From: Amphiduros pacificus
Lineage: Eukaryota > Annelida > Polychaeta > Phyllodocida > Hesionidae
NCBI GenBank assembly: GCA_949316495.1
Contig: OX439010.1
Coordinates: 20,403,766 to 20,467,765 of the forward strand
Direction: 5' to 3'
Length of the DNA: 64,000 bases
Under the pieces are notes generated by a model. That model did not search any database. It was not told the origin of the DNA and saw nothing but the letters and a program-made list of their open reading frames with translations. The translations under genes were made by a program, and so were the position numbers. Position 1 is the stretch's first letter; every line of letters begins with the position of its first letter. Shown one piece after another: positions 30,788 to 58,146 of this stretch.

Positions 30788-33147
30788 ATGGCAAGTAGTG
30801 GTTCGCCAGATGGTATATCATTTGATGGATGGTTGAATGCCATAGGGCAGAGATACAGACAGCAGACAAGTGAGGAGAGGAATCACACTCTTGACTTTTT
30901 AATTGATATAAGCCCTGCGCCTCAGTTATACCATCTCTCTGAGAGACTCAACAGACTTTTAAAAAGGGACTTCTTCGTGCAGCTTCCCCACGAGCTCAGC
31001 TTCCATATCATCCAATATCTTGATGCAAATACTCTTTTAGTTTGCTGCCAGGTAATTGCCATATATTTATATCATTGATATCACCTTTGGACCATTGTAT
31101 GTTTTAAAGTGACTGACATGTACAAGCCTGTTTAGGGCAGGACCCTTGTTAAAACTAAATGGCTTATACATGTAGTATTCTTCATCTCTACATTATATTT
31201 GATAAATAATGTTGTCAATCGAACTGTTCAGTGGCAAATACATGAACTAAACAATTGCAGGTGAGCAAGCCCTGGAACACTCTGATCAGCACATGTGCAT
31301 CAGCATGGAAACGTTTATGCCAGCAAGTTGGCATGGCAAATAGCTCTGGGCTGGACAGTCAGCCAGGGGATCCAAGCCTATACAAACAATTATATTTGAG
31401 CACCAGGGGGCGTTTAGAAGCACTAAAAGCTGGACGGGCTATTGAAGCCTCCCTGCTTTTTGGCCACACAGACCGGGTGATGGCTATTTACTACAAAGAT
31501 GAAAGACTAGCCTCTGGTGAGCGATAAATATTTTGAAATGGTTTTCTCCATAAACATTTAATTTACACACTGATTTTTAACAGAAATTTCCTTGGACTAA
31601 TTGAAATATAAAAAAAAAATTCACTTTTGCACTGGTTTATTTCTTGCCAACTCTATGTGTCAAGTAAACTTCTGAGATATTGAATAGACATTTTAAAACT
31701 CAAAGACACTCTGCATGAAATGGAATTTTTAAAAATTATATGTATTACCTTTTCCATCAGAGGTTTATTTATTGCCAATCAGGTCATATTTTGAGAGAAC
31801 GACCGAGAAGAGGTTAAAAGGTTTTTTTTCTTTCTCATGAATTAGGTTTTGTGATTACAGGTTCTGACGATCACACTGTGCGTATATGGGACTGCAAGAG
31901 TGGCATCTGCACCCACGTGCTTCACACCCACACGGTGGCCGACGTCAAGATGCACGCAGGCTGGGTGATAACAGCCTCCTTTGACACCACCGCCGCCATC
32001 TGGGACATTCACTCCGGACAGTGCATCACACAGTTCCAGGGACATGTTGCGGCTGTTTTTAGTGTTGATTTTAATGTTGAGCTCGATATTTTAGTGACAG
32101 GCTCTGCCGACAGCACAGTCAAAATTTGGAGATTGTCGACTGGTGAAATGCTGAAAACTTTGCCCCAGCATAGATCAGCATGGATAATTAAAGTAAAGCT
32201 TTACTGGAATAAATGGAATAACTTTTATTTCATTTTAAGTCGAGATAATGTATCAATACATATGTGGAAAATGACACTGGAGCATGAGATTGATTTGATG
32301 GACGACCTTGAAAATCCACACAATGACCTTGTACCTGGTCTGCAGGTCAGCGGGCCTGTAATAATGTTTGCTGCCATGGATACAGATAACAAATGTCATG
32401 TGATCCAGAGGACACTTGAAAACCCCACAGAACAAATGCAGCGGATATCGTACAATGTGTCAAAGGACTCATACATGCAGGCGTACCTCGGCGGAGGCGA
32501 CCATTTTGACACGGTCCTTGTCATGGACGGGGAACAACCCAAAATTGACATAGTGAGACATGCCAAACAGGAAGTGGTCACATCGGTCACCCTCCCACTG
32601 GATTATAGGTAAAATTTCAGACGTTGAATGTTTCACACATAAAGTGTCATCTAAAATGACCTTATAATTGGCACCTGAAGGCTGTGTTTGAAGTCTGAAA
32701 TGTTTTAGGTTCCATGCAAATTTACTTAATTTTTTCCAGGACAATCTTTGAAAACTTGCCTTAAGATTAAACTGAGACTGGAAAATCTTGTATTGTTGTC
32801 TCACCTTTAGATATAATTTGATAATTTATATTTTACCCAGACAGGTAATCTGTGCCAAAACATAAGTTTGTATTTTTTAGAAATACTGAAATTAACCTCT
32901 CATAGAATATTTTTCTTTAAATGTAATTTTATTTATGACTATGAAACTTTTTTTTTGATGGAATAGCAATACTCATGTTAATCTTTTCAGGCCTTCCAAG
33001 AGGAGTTCAACATTTTGTTTGGGAGATGGGGAGTGGCTGAATGGATTTGATAACAAGAATCACCAGGGGGTGTTCTTTGCCACGAGTCTGAGAGACAATA
33101 GTATTTATCTGCTCAAGTGGAAACCATCAACTGCAAAAACTCACTGA
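30788..33147 (+). CDS. FBXW2: F-box and WD-repeat protein 2
   Basis: Exons 30788-31051, 31261-31516, 31861-32608 and 32991-33147 join in phases 0, 1, 2 for 1425 nt, 474 residues plus stop. An acceptor at 30780 shows an upstream non-coding exon. The N terminus (FDGWLNAIGQRY, HTLDFLIDIS) and the F-box (about residues 60-105, FVQLPHELSFHIIQYLDANT) match FBXW2. WD repeats follow from about residue 140, with LASGSDDHTVRIWD, TASFDTTAAIWD and VTGSADSTVKIW. The C-terminal block RPSKRSSTF...WLNGFDNKNHQGVFFATS is diagnostic. Human FBXW2 is slightly shorter. The protein is the substrate receptor of an SCF (SKP1-CUL1) ubiquitin ligase. Confidence 0.95.
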
Positions 33148-36117
33148 GTCACCCTAACCCAATAACATTAGGGTACAATTTTTGAGATCATGCTTAACCA
33201 ATTTAATATTTTTATTCTAAGTTTAAAGATAGATTTTATACCTATTTGTTTAACTTCAATTCTGAATCTCTAGTTTCTGCAGATGAAGCATCCTGGCAGG
33301 AGTTAGTCAGCAGTATTAAGCATCCTGATATGCAGTCATGAAACAGTGATACAAACAAGCTATCTTCCAGAAATCATCCAAAAAACACCTGTCTGGAATA
33401 TTGTGTTTTGCTGAAAGTGTTAAGTACTATGCATGTACTCGTGTGACAACTGTTGTGGTCCATAAGGGTGTTGGGACTATACCAATAGACATACACTAAT
33501 GGACAAGTGTCAGTACATCTCTGAGGCTTTCTGTCTTTGTTTTTAATGAGAAAAATATCCAAATGATATCATATAACTTCATCTTACAAATAATTCCCAA
33601 AGATAGGATATTCTAATTGGAGAAAAAATATTTCAAACATATGCCAATGTCCCCAGAGCTCTGCTGATCATAACTATGCTGATCATAGCTATGGCCAATC
33701 TCTGGAAATGCCCGATAATTACTTCATAAATCATCATTCAAAGTGGTCATTCTGGAAGCATGCAATTCGTGCGAATATATGTTGAGAACAGTATTGACAT
33801 GACAAGCCAGATGCAAGATGTTGTTATTGTTCATTTTGTTTATTCACTTTAGTGAAATATTTGTAAATGTACAAATTTAATTGATCAATATATCTACACA
33901 AATTTATATTTATATGTACAGTTATGAATTCTGCAATAATTATATATTAACATTATGTACACAAATAAATACCAGTTCAGTATATATACAATTAATAAAT
34001 GAAAATGCTATCAACTACCAGCAGTATGTCAAGTTAAAACACTAGCCAGCAGTGTGTAGAAACATTCAGACTTGTAATATATATATATGACCTTCACATG
34101 TGTAAATGGCTTCATTCAGATCTAAAGACTTTTTAACTCAGTCTGTCATTTTGACCACAAATAAAAATATGCTGAGGCTCAAGTGAATAAAAAGTGATGA
34201 AATATTTAAAGCAACAGGTTTGATAACTGCAAAAAAAATTAATTTAATGAATAACTGGTGCTGCAAAAAAGCCTTAGCAAATTTAATACATTATACAAGC
34301 TTTAAAAAGTCATATTGCCAGCTGAAAATTGTTGTGCTGAACAGAGGTAGTCTATCGTCCTCTTACCTCCGTTCAGCAGAGCAGCTGAAAATTTGACCCT
34401 ATTTTTAGTTACAGGACCATATGTGGTCTGGTGGGTTCAATAATATGATTTTATATCCCAATGACTTAATTGCTAAGCAATGGCTCCAGCAAAATTCCAT
34501 AAAGACAGACTGCCATCACGAAGATTCAACATATTATCTAGAAAACAGGAACTTGAATTTGACATCAGTAGGTTGCCTGTATATTCTGCCTGCCAGTGAC
34601 ATCTGATGCACAACTGACACGTGGGAACATTGCACATTTATTCTTATAACATAAATTTATGGTACGATAAAAGTGCAACTGTGGGTTACCATTTTTTTAA
34701 TGGTTGGATTTTCAGAAAGTTTTTTGTGCACTTCCTATTTTTGTTAGTGCACTTCCGATATGGCACCCCACAATCCTTGCATAAGATTTTTTTCATCCAG
34801 CACTTTAATGCCAACATCTATGAAAATGAACTATTAAAATTACACACGCATAACACTCATCCAAGAATCACAGAATCACTATCACATTTGTTTGATTCTT
34901 TACATGTTGAGCAACATAAATATGCTAAAAGTTGATGAGAATCACCTTGTTGCCTGTAATACATATTTTTATATGCATATTTCTGTTGGCAATAATGTGT
35001 CACAATACATTATGTTTAAATCCTAAAAAAATAAATCACTTGCTGCATAATTCATACATCACAAATTAGCATTTACCTCACTGACTTTATAAATACCAAT
35101 TTCTTTATCATGAAAGCTCTGTAATCGTGACTTTACTGATACCAATCTTATATTACGTATTCCTTTCTCAAAGTTTAGATCAGGAAAGGACAAATAGGGC
35201 ATATCAAGACATGATCAACAGAACACAAACACACATGAATGAAAAAGGGCATATGATAAATACCCCACAAGAACTGTCCTCACCCCGTAATAATTACCCC
35301 AGAACGTATCCTCACCCTACAAAAAGTATCTCCAGAAATACATAATCAAGAACGTCAAATATAACAGCAAACTTCATAAACTCACACATGAGGCAATGAA
35401 AATATATTTAGAAGTAAAAATATCCTGGAGCATGGTTGTAGCCCAGACACATGTATATGTAAACATTACAGGTATTGGGTGGGTTTTTTTTGTCCAAGCT
35501 AATAATTTGGTCCCTATGGAGTATTACTTGGACAGTAATAATAGATGTAGTTGGCCTTCTATGGCCTGTATTGCACATAATGATGCTTGCCACCTGACAT
35601 GTTTTCTTAATGAGACATTTGACCAGCGGCTTCTTAAGCTGAACTCGCTATTAATTAAGTTGATTTCCCACTGGGGTTATAACTTGTGGCAGAAATAACA
35701 TTTTCTCTGCTAAATATGGTTACTTGGCAACACAAAAATATAGTTTGGGTATATTACCATGATAAATTTCCCAATTACTCATTCTGAGATAACAATGAAT
35801 CATCCCCTTGGTGTTGAACTAGTCATATGATACCTGCAGGACCCAGTCTTTTCTTATCTGTTATTTTTACTCACTAAGATATGCGTTTTTACACACACCT
35901 GACTTTGCTACTTCTTGCAGTTTCCTAGAACTCTAATAGGCACTTATTGGTTCATACATGAAAATGAGTCTCACATATATTAATCCTTTTCTGCACACAA
36001 AAGGACTGTCTTCACAATTTCAATTCAAACTGTGCTAATGTGCGCAAAATGCCTTTCCTTATGTACATGTTTTTATGACATGCATTCCTTTTTCTGTGAC
36101 AAAATTTGTTCTGATCT
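33148..36117. other. 3' region between convergent FBXW2 and KATNAL2
   Basis: AT-rich non-coding DNA containing the 3' UTRs of both genes. AATAAA-like signals occur (for example near 33964). No other coding region is supported. It contains a compact hairpin at 34335-34378. Confidence 0.6.
34335..34378. repeat. Hairpin between direct repeats
   Basis: TGCTGAAC-A-GAGGTA pairs with TACCTC-C-GTTCAGCA, a 14-bp stem with one mismatch around a 14-base loop. The hairpin is bracketed by direct copies of GCTGAAAATT (34321 and 34384). Confidence 0.6.
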
Positions 36118-52046
<15,929 letters not shown>

Positions 52047-54057
52047 CTCTGCTGGGATTGTTATTCGGTTGTGAAGCACTTCAAAGATGGCGGAATTTAC
52101 CCACAAACCCTCACACTTTTTCATCAAATTTAACATTTCTCCTTCAATTTTCGGGAAAAAATACATCAGAATACTATGTTTAATTACTAGAAATCAAACT
52201 AAATTGATGTGCTAAAAAATTAGCGCCTTCTAAACATTCACACAGTGCCGAGAATATCCGTGACGTAAACAACAGGAAGTGGAGATGTTGACAAATTTGA
52301 CAGATCTGTGATGATCAGCGGTGATTAACTTCACATCAAGATTGATTGCACTGAGGTAAATAAGTCAAACTAGTTCCCGAAATAATAGAGCACAATGCTG
52401 TGATAATTGTTCAATATTTAATGTTGTTTTACCTTTGTAATTTGTAGCATAAACAAGATAAAACTTGAGGTTGAAGCCACTTCTGCATGTCTGTCATGAA
52501 CACAGTCGACACTTCAATTCTTAATGTTATCCACAGGCTTAGCTAACATGTAGCATGTGTTTCCCAGTTGTTTGTAATATCTGATGTTCAGTTTATGAGC
52601 AAGTATTTTATAGCATTGGATCATTGTTCATAAAGAATGTTTTATGTCATATACAGCAATTATATTTCTGACCAAACATTTACAATGTACACTCCAGGGA
52701 ACAAGCCGGGTCCCAGGCAAAAAATGTGATTTTGAATTCCTATCATAACAACCCCCTGTCTGTGGTTTTAGCATTATGGTAGTGATGACAGTCAGTTGCT
52801 TAAATTCCTCAGTACACATGCAATTAACTAGGTCATCTAAATTAAGAACAGCATATTTGCCAATTACCTGGCCAGCCAGTGACTTAATTGCCTGATCTAA
52901 ACATGGTACTGGGAAGCTAATTTTGACACTTGTACCAGGGAGATGCATTTTGTGCTAACCAGTCAAAGCTGAATTTGACTGTAGTGTAATAATTGTTAGA
53001 GACAAGACAGAAGAATTTGCCACTTTGAAAAAAGTTAACTTTATGTTTATTTCATCAATATAAATTATTATTGTATTTTTATATATACAGATGATTGAAA
53101 ATATTAGCACCATATTTTGTATACCATAGTTACCATATTTTGTATAAGAATAAGTTACATACATTATATTTCATTCCTTATCATTTCTATATATAAATGA
53201 TCATTTAATATTTTGATATCATAAGGATACGTTACATACATATCACTTCCATATTTTATATACAAATCATCATTTTATATACAAATCATCATTTTATACA
53301 CAAATCATCATTTTATATACAAATCATCTTTTATCATCATTTATTATCATACACTAACATTGTCACATTTTTATGACAGGTTCAGCTTTCTCTTTGTTAT
53401 TCTCCTTCGTTTGGTGTCACATTCATTGTGACTGGTTGTCGGTGCTGGCCTCTTCTGGCTTGCTTGGCGTATGATGGCTGCTTCTTCTACATGTGAATGA
53501 GGTCCCAAATAAAAACTGACATTTCCCTGTGCAGATTTCACAAGGCAACCTGGGGCCAGGAAGTCAGGTAGAGATCTTTGTTGAGATCTGGGGCTATCCT
53601 ACACGAGCAAGAGTCCTCTCCATGTGGTCTCACGGGAGTTATTAATGGCCTATTTTGGGTGTAAATTCAGACATGTAGATTTCCATCTCAAATATTATTA
53701 TTTCAAAAGGGGTGTCATATAATTATTTTAACCTAAATGTATCAAATACATGTTTATTTCAATTTTGTGAAAATATTAGGGTAGGTTCACCGCCGAAATT
53801 TTTTGGTAGATGCTCAAAAAGACATATTTTACAAAAAACGCAATCTTGTTTTTGTCCCATTTTGACTCATCTCAAATATGTGGCGTATGAATATTTGGTT
53901 CTAGTTCACACCATCTACCATATAACAGCATCAATCACAATTAAATAATATTCCCAGGCTTAACACATTGTTTTAAACTTTATTTGGTATATCTAAAATT
54001 TTAATATTGGTTGCCATGGCAACCGTTTTCACGATATGTCATTTTTTTACAATGGGA
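52047..54057. other. Upstream region of KATNAL2 and spacer
   Basis: The first 250 bp include TGACGTAA (52260) and ACAGGAAGTG (52270), a cAMP-response-like and an ETS-like site; a TATA box is not evident. A 20-bp tandem repeat (ATTTTATATACAAATCATC) lies at about 53265-53345. ACATGGTCTCACGGGAGT occurs at 54080 on the minus strand, and a near copy, CATGTGGTCTCACGGGAG, on the plus strand at 53620, forming a short inverted pair. No gene is supported. Confidence 0.4.
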
Positions 54058-54477
54058 CTATTTAACACATACTACCAGAAGTGACCCATTTACTCCCGTG
54101 AGACCATGTTCTGTGCACCCTTCATCATGCCAAGTCTCAACTATAGACGAGTCCTTTGGCATACCTTGCAGTGTGATGGGCAGAGTGCATATCTGATGAC
54201 TGCGGCATTCACCTGGATTTGTGTCTTTTTGCAGTTTGATTCTCACCAAGTTATCCAGACACAAAGTGACAAAACTGTCCTGTATGATCACACCCTGGGT
54301 CACCTCACCAGCCAGGGTACAGTATGTCAGATCATGTTCCTTCACATATGCATTGTAATATGTCATGTCATCAGTAGCCAACTTTTTCATTTGCTGTTCT
54401 ATTGCCTTTAGTGACAATGTGGCTCCCATTGATGATGTGATGTCAAATGTGGATGAAATGCTATGGTAGCTGGTGAG

Positions 54478-56031
54478 ACGTGTGTGAAGTTTGTTACTTA
54501 TTCACTATTCGCAGTTCATTATTCAGATTGTGCTCAAAATCGATAGATCAGGTTTCCAATATGTCATATTTGCAATATTGTGGTCAAAATGTCACTGGGA
54601 TGTATTTTATGGCACTTGAATTAAAAAAATCCTGAAAAACAACATGATCAATACATTATACAAGATAAGTGGAAAAAAAACTATCAGAGGTCAATTCAAA
54701 GGTGACCAAATTTGGTATGAGTGTTGACGGGGGTCCAAACATGTTAGCTGTGAAATATATTTCCCCGGCACAATGGACGGGAATTTAAGTTTTTTTAAAT
54801 TCAATAATTGAAAAGTTGTATGAAGCGCCATCTTGTGACCGTCCATTGTGCCGGGGAAATATTTCACAGCTAACATGTTTGGACCCCCTTCAACACTCAT
54901 ACTAAATTTGGTCACCTTTGAATTGACCTGCGCTATTTATTTTTAGCTTTGAATATGAGAATTTAAGTTTTTTTAAATTCAATAATTGAAAAGTTATATG
55001 AAGCGCTATCTTGTGACCGTCCATTATGCCGGGGAAATATTTCACAGCTGGCATGTTTGGACCCCCTTCAACACTCATACCAAATTTGGTCACCTTTGAA
55101 TTGACCTGCGCTATTTATTTTTAGCTTTGAATATGAGAATTTAAGTTTTTTTTAAATTCAATAATTGAAAAGTTGTATGAAGCGCCATCTTGTGACCGTC
55201 CATTGTGCCGGGTAAATATTTCACAGCTAGCATGTTTGGACCCCCTTCAACACTCATACCAAATTTGGTCACCTTTGAATTGACCTGCGTTATTTAATTT
55301 TAGCTTTGAATATGAGAATTTAAGTTTTTTTAAATTCAATAATTGAAAAGTTGTATGAAGCGCCATCTTGTGACCGTCCATTGTGCCGGGGAAATATTTC
55401 ACAGCTAACATGTTTGGACCCCCTTCAACACTCATACCAAATTTGGTCACCTTTGAATTGACCTGCGCTATTTATTTTTAGCTTTGAATATGAGAATTTA
55501 AGTTTTTTTAAATTCAATAATTGAAAAGTTATATGAAGCGCCATCTTGTGACCGTCCATTGTGCCGGGGAAATATTTCACAGCTGGCATGTTTGGACCCC
55601 CTTCAACACTCATACCAAATTTGGTCACCTTTGAATTGACCTGCGCTATTTATTTTTAGCTTTGAATATGAGAATTTAAGTTTTTTTAAAATTCAATAAT
55701 TGAAAAGTTGTATGAAGCGCCATCTTGTGACCGTCCATTGTGCCGGGGAAATATTTCACAGCTAACATGTTTGGACCCCTGTTAACACTCATACCAAATT
55801 TGGTCACCTTTGAATTGACCTCTGATAGTTTTTTTTCCACTTATCTTGTATAATGTATTGATTATGTTGTTTTTCAGGATTTTTTTAATTCAAGTGTCAT
55901 AAAATACATCCCAGTGACATTTTGACCACAATATTGCAAATATGACATATTGGAAACCTGATCTATCGATTTTGAGCACAATCTGAATAATGAACTGCGA
56001 ATAGTGAATAAGTAACAAACTTCACACACGT
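54478..56031. mobile_element. Foldback DNA element with long inverted repeats (Mutator-like target size)
   Basis: This 1554-bp element has terminal inverted repeats of 303 bp (54478-54780) and 301 bp (55731-56031) that start ACGTGTGTGAAGTTTGTTAC. It is bordered by the 9-bp duplication GCTGGTGAG (54469-54477 and 56032-56040). The core is a 179-bp satellite. It has no transposase, so it is non-autonomous. Nine-bp duplications with long inverted repeats are typical of Mutator-like elements; the assignment is inferred from those features only. Confidence 0.85.
54781..55730. repeat. 179-bp tandem satellite inside the foldback element
   Basis: Unit starts (GAATTTAAGTTTTTTT) fall at 54781, 54959, 55138, 55317, 55496 and 55674, a spacing of 178-179 bp. 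Units are about 95 percent alike by eye. Part of each unit (GTGCCGGGGAAATATTTCAC and on) is also the inner end of the inverted repeats, so the array probably grew from a terminal repeat. The repeated minus-strand ORFs (MTKFGMSVEGGPN) are by-products. Confidence 0.9.
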
Positions 56032-56565
56032 GCTGGTGAGCAGGTCCTGTGATGCAGTTTCCTGTAGGATGCCCACATAGTTTTTGTTTGTCACATTCAG
56101 AGATGAGTGGAAGTTCCCATACAGTCTCCTTAGTTTCTTTTTCAGAAAGTCACTTTTGTCATTCACTTTGTACATAGAATCCATATTGATGAAGCTTTCC
56201 AGCAGCATCTGCACCTGTTTAAAAGTAAATCGTATCAAACTGCTTAGACTAATCCATGTTCTGCTACTATCCACAGAAGAGACTTTAGATCCATTTTTGA
56301 AACACTTGCCATCATTCAATATTTGCCTACGGCGCACTTTTTTGCATTTGTCATAAGTCTGATACTCGGCATTGAGATAGGTAAAAAAATCCTCAAGATC
56401 CACCCAGTTACCATCATCTGATTCAATGATGTTGAACAGTTTGGACAAAGCTGCCATGGTGCATAATGTAGCACATTCTTCTGGCTTTCCTTGTAGAATG
56501 ATAATGATGTTGTTGGTGTGAGGTTTTATAGCCTCATAAATGTTGGGTGTCATATTTACTGACAT

Positions 56566-58146
56566 TATTTTTTGTGTAAATTAATCATGCCAACATCATA
56601 CTTGCTTATGGTAAGATGACATGATCTGCTTCTAATAGTTGATTTTACCTTGTTAACAGTATATAGTCAATCACAGCCAGTGTCAATCAGGAGATTTGCC
56701 CTGTTAGCATCTCACACCCCAATCTGCCTGACAGCTGGCATTTCACGCTTACAGTGTGATCAGAGACCCAACACTGACTAGCTATCTCTGACTGACACCT
56801 GGCATCTCACAGCTTTGATTTTCCCTCAGTAATCAGAACAAATTATTTTGACACCTAATTCACCACTTAATGTAATGCAACTATAGATAAGTTATTTCAA
56901 TATAGCACAGTAAAAATATTCATTAGCTAGTATGTGTATCAATTGTATGCAATATACACATTTTACACAAAGAATATGTCACAACACTGATATGTGTCAA
57001 AATGCTGGTCACTATCTTTCAGTCAATTGCACAGATTAGAGAAAGTTAAAGTTTGACAGAAGTTGGTCTGGCTCACACATGTGGCCAGCAAAATAATTGT
57101 TTTGTGTGCTTTATACCTGGTGCAGGCTATATCTAGCTTCCCTTATAACTGGAGTTACATAAAATGAACCCTGGTTGTTAATTGGTGATGATATGAATTA
57201 AGACAAATTGCTTGATGCAACAGGGCAATTAACAGATAACTGTAAACCAAACTGAGCCCCCAGATGGAGGGGTGGATGGCCTGTCCACCCTGATCCGGCT
57301 TGTTCCCTGGAGTGTGTACGGGTTGCAGAGCACTTTGCGCTCAAAATATTGACCTTATGAACAATATATCAATGACAATGCCAAATAAAACATTCAAATT
57401 TGTTCCATTTCATCTTGGGTTCAAACTGCAAAAGTCGGCCATATCTTACGTCTGCCATGTCCTGTTGGTGAAGAGGGAGCACCGGTTAATTATCTGGCCT
57501 TTTTGAGGCCAAAATCTTAAGCAGGTGAAGCACTTTGCGCTCGTTTTTTTGCCTCTAAATGCTCCTGAATCAAAATTTTGTTGATGATTTAAAACTGTTC
57601 TCAAATTACAAGGATATATTTGGGAAGTTACATGGCAAATTTCAGAAGAAATTATTCCGCCTGTCATAGTTAAAATATACGTCCATCCTTGGAACTTATT
57701 TGCCAAGATTTGTGCAATGACAGAGTTAATAACTTTGGGAAAAAAATGATGATCCCTTGTTCTTCGACACGCAATGGATCTTGGGATTGTTTTGCAACAA
57801 TGGCTGCCCTCAATATGTAAACAAATCAAATATGTTAAATCATGGAAATACAACTTCACCAACAGGCAAAGTACTAGCGAGTGCAAAGTACTTGGCAGCC
57901 CGTACTTATTTCCAAATTCCGTCATATTTTGTCAGAACAAAGAATTTTGAAGCTGAATAGTTTTACCAATTATAATGATCAAGTTACATTTTAGGAACTC
58001 TGTCTCTTACCTTTCCACTGTCGGCTGTTCATCCATTTAAATTATTGAGATATAGCCCATACCTCATTTTCAGCTCAATTTACATATACAGAAACATTGC
58101 CTACATTTTAAGCCATTTAAATGACTTGATTATTTTTCAGGGGATC
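56566..58146. other. Spacer with dispersed repeat
   Basis: Between two divergent frames. It holds the second copy of a dispersed repeat (57300-57515) and otherwise AT-rich non-coding sequence. The minus-strand ORF 57446-57925 has no recognisable motif and overlaps the repeat, so I do not call it. A pyrimidine tract and CAG at about 58138-58140 is the acceptor for the gene to the right. Confidence 0.5.
57300..57515 (+). repeat. Dispersed repeat, copy 2
   Basis: Inverted partner of 28040-28300; see that entry for shared blocks. It ends with GGTGAAGAGGGAGCA against TGCTCCCTCTTCATC. Confidence 0.65.

Larger units (their letters stand above)
54058..56565 (-). pseudogene. Unrecognised ORF interrupted by a foldback element
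   Basis: On the minus strand an open frame of about 177 codons starts at 56565 (MSVNMTPNIYEAI) and reaches the insertion point at 56041. A second open frame, 54468 to 54058, lies on the other side of the element and ends in TAA. Both sides have the same phase relative to the 9-bp target duplication. The left part has helical segments (LEDFFTYLNAEYQTY) and Cys- and Lys-rich stretches. The right part contains LTYCTLAGEVTQGVIIQDSF and CTLPITLQGMPKDS. No intron is evident. I do not recognise a family. Both parts remaining otherwise open argues for a recent insertion. Confidence 0.55.

Noticed and set aside
54691-55628. Tandem minus-strand ORFs beginning MTKFGMSVEGGPN
   Set aside because: These are repeats of the 179-bp satellite, each ending within the next unit.
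57446-57925. 159-codon minus-strand ORF
   Set aside because: It overlaps a dispersed repeat, has no domain and has no splice-site support.
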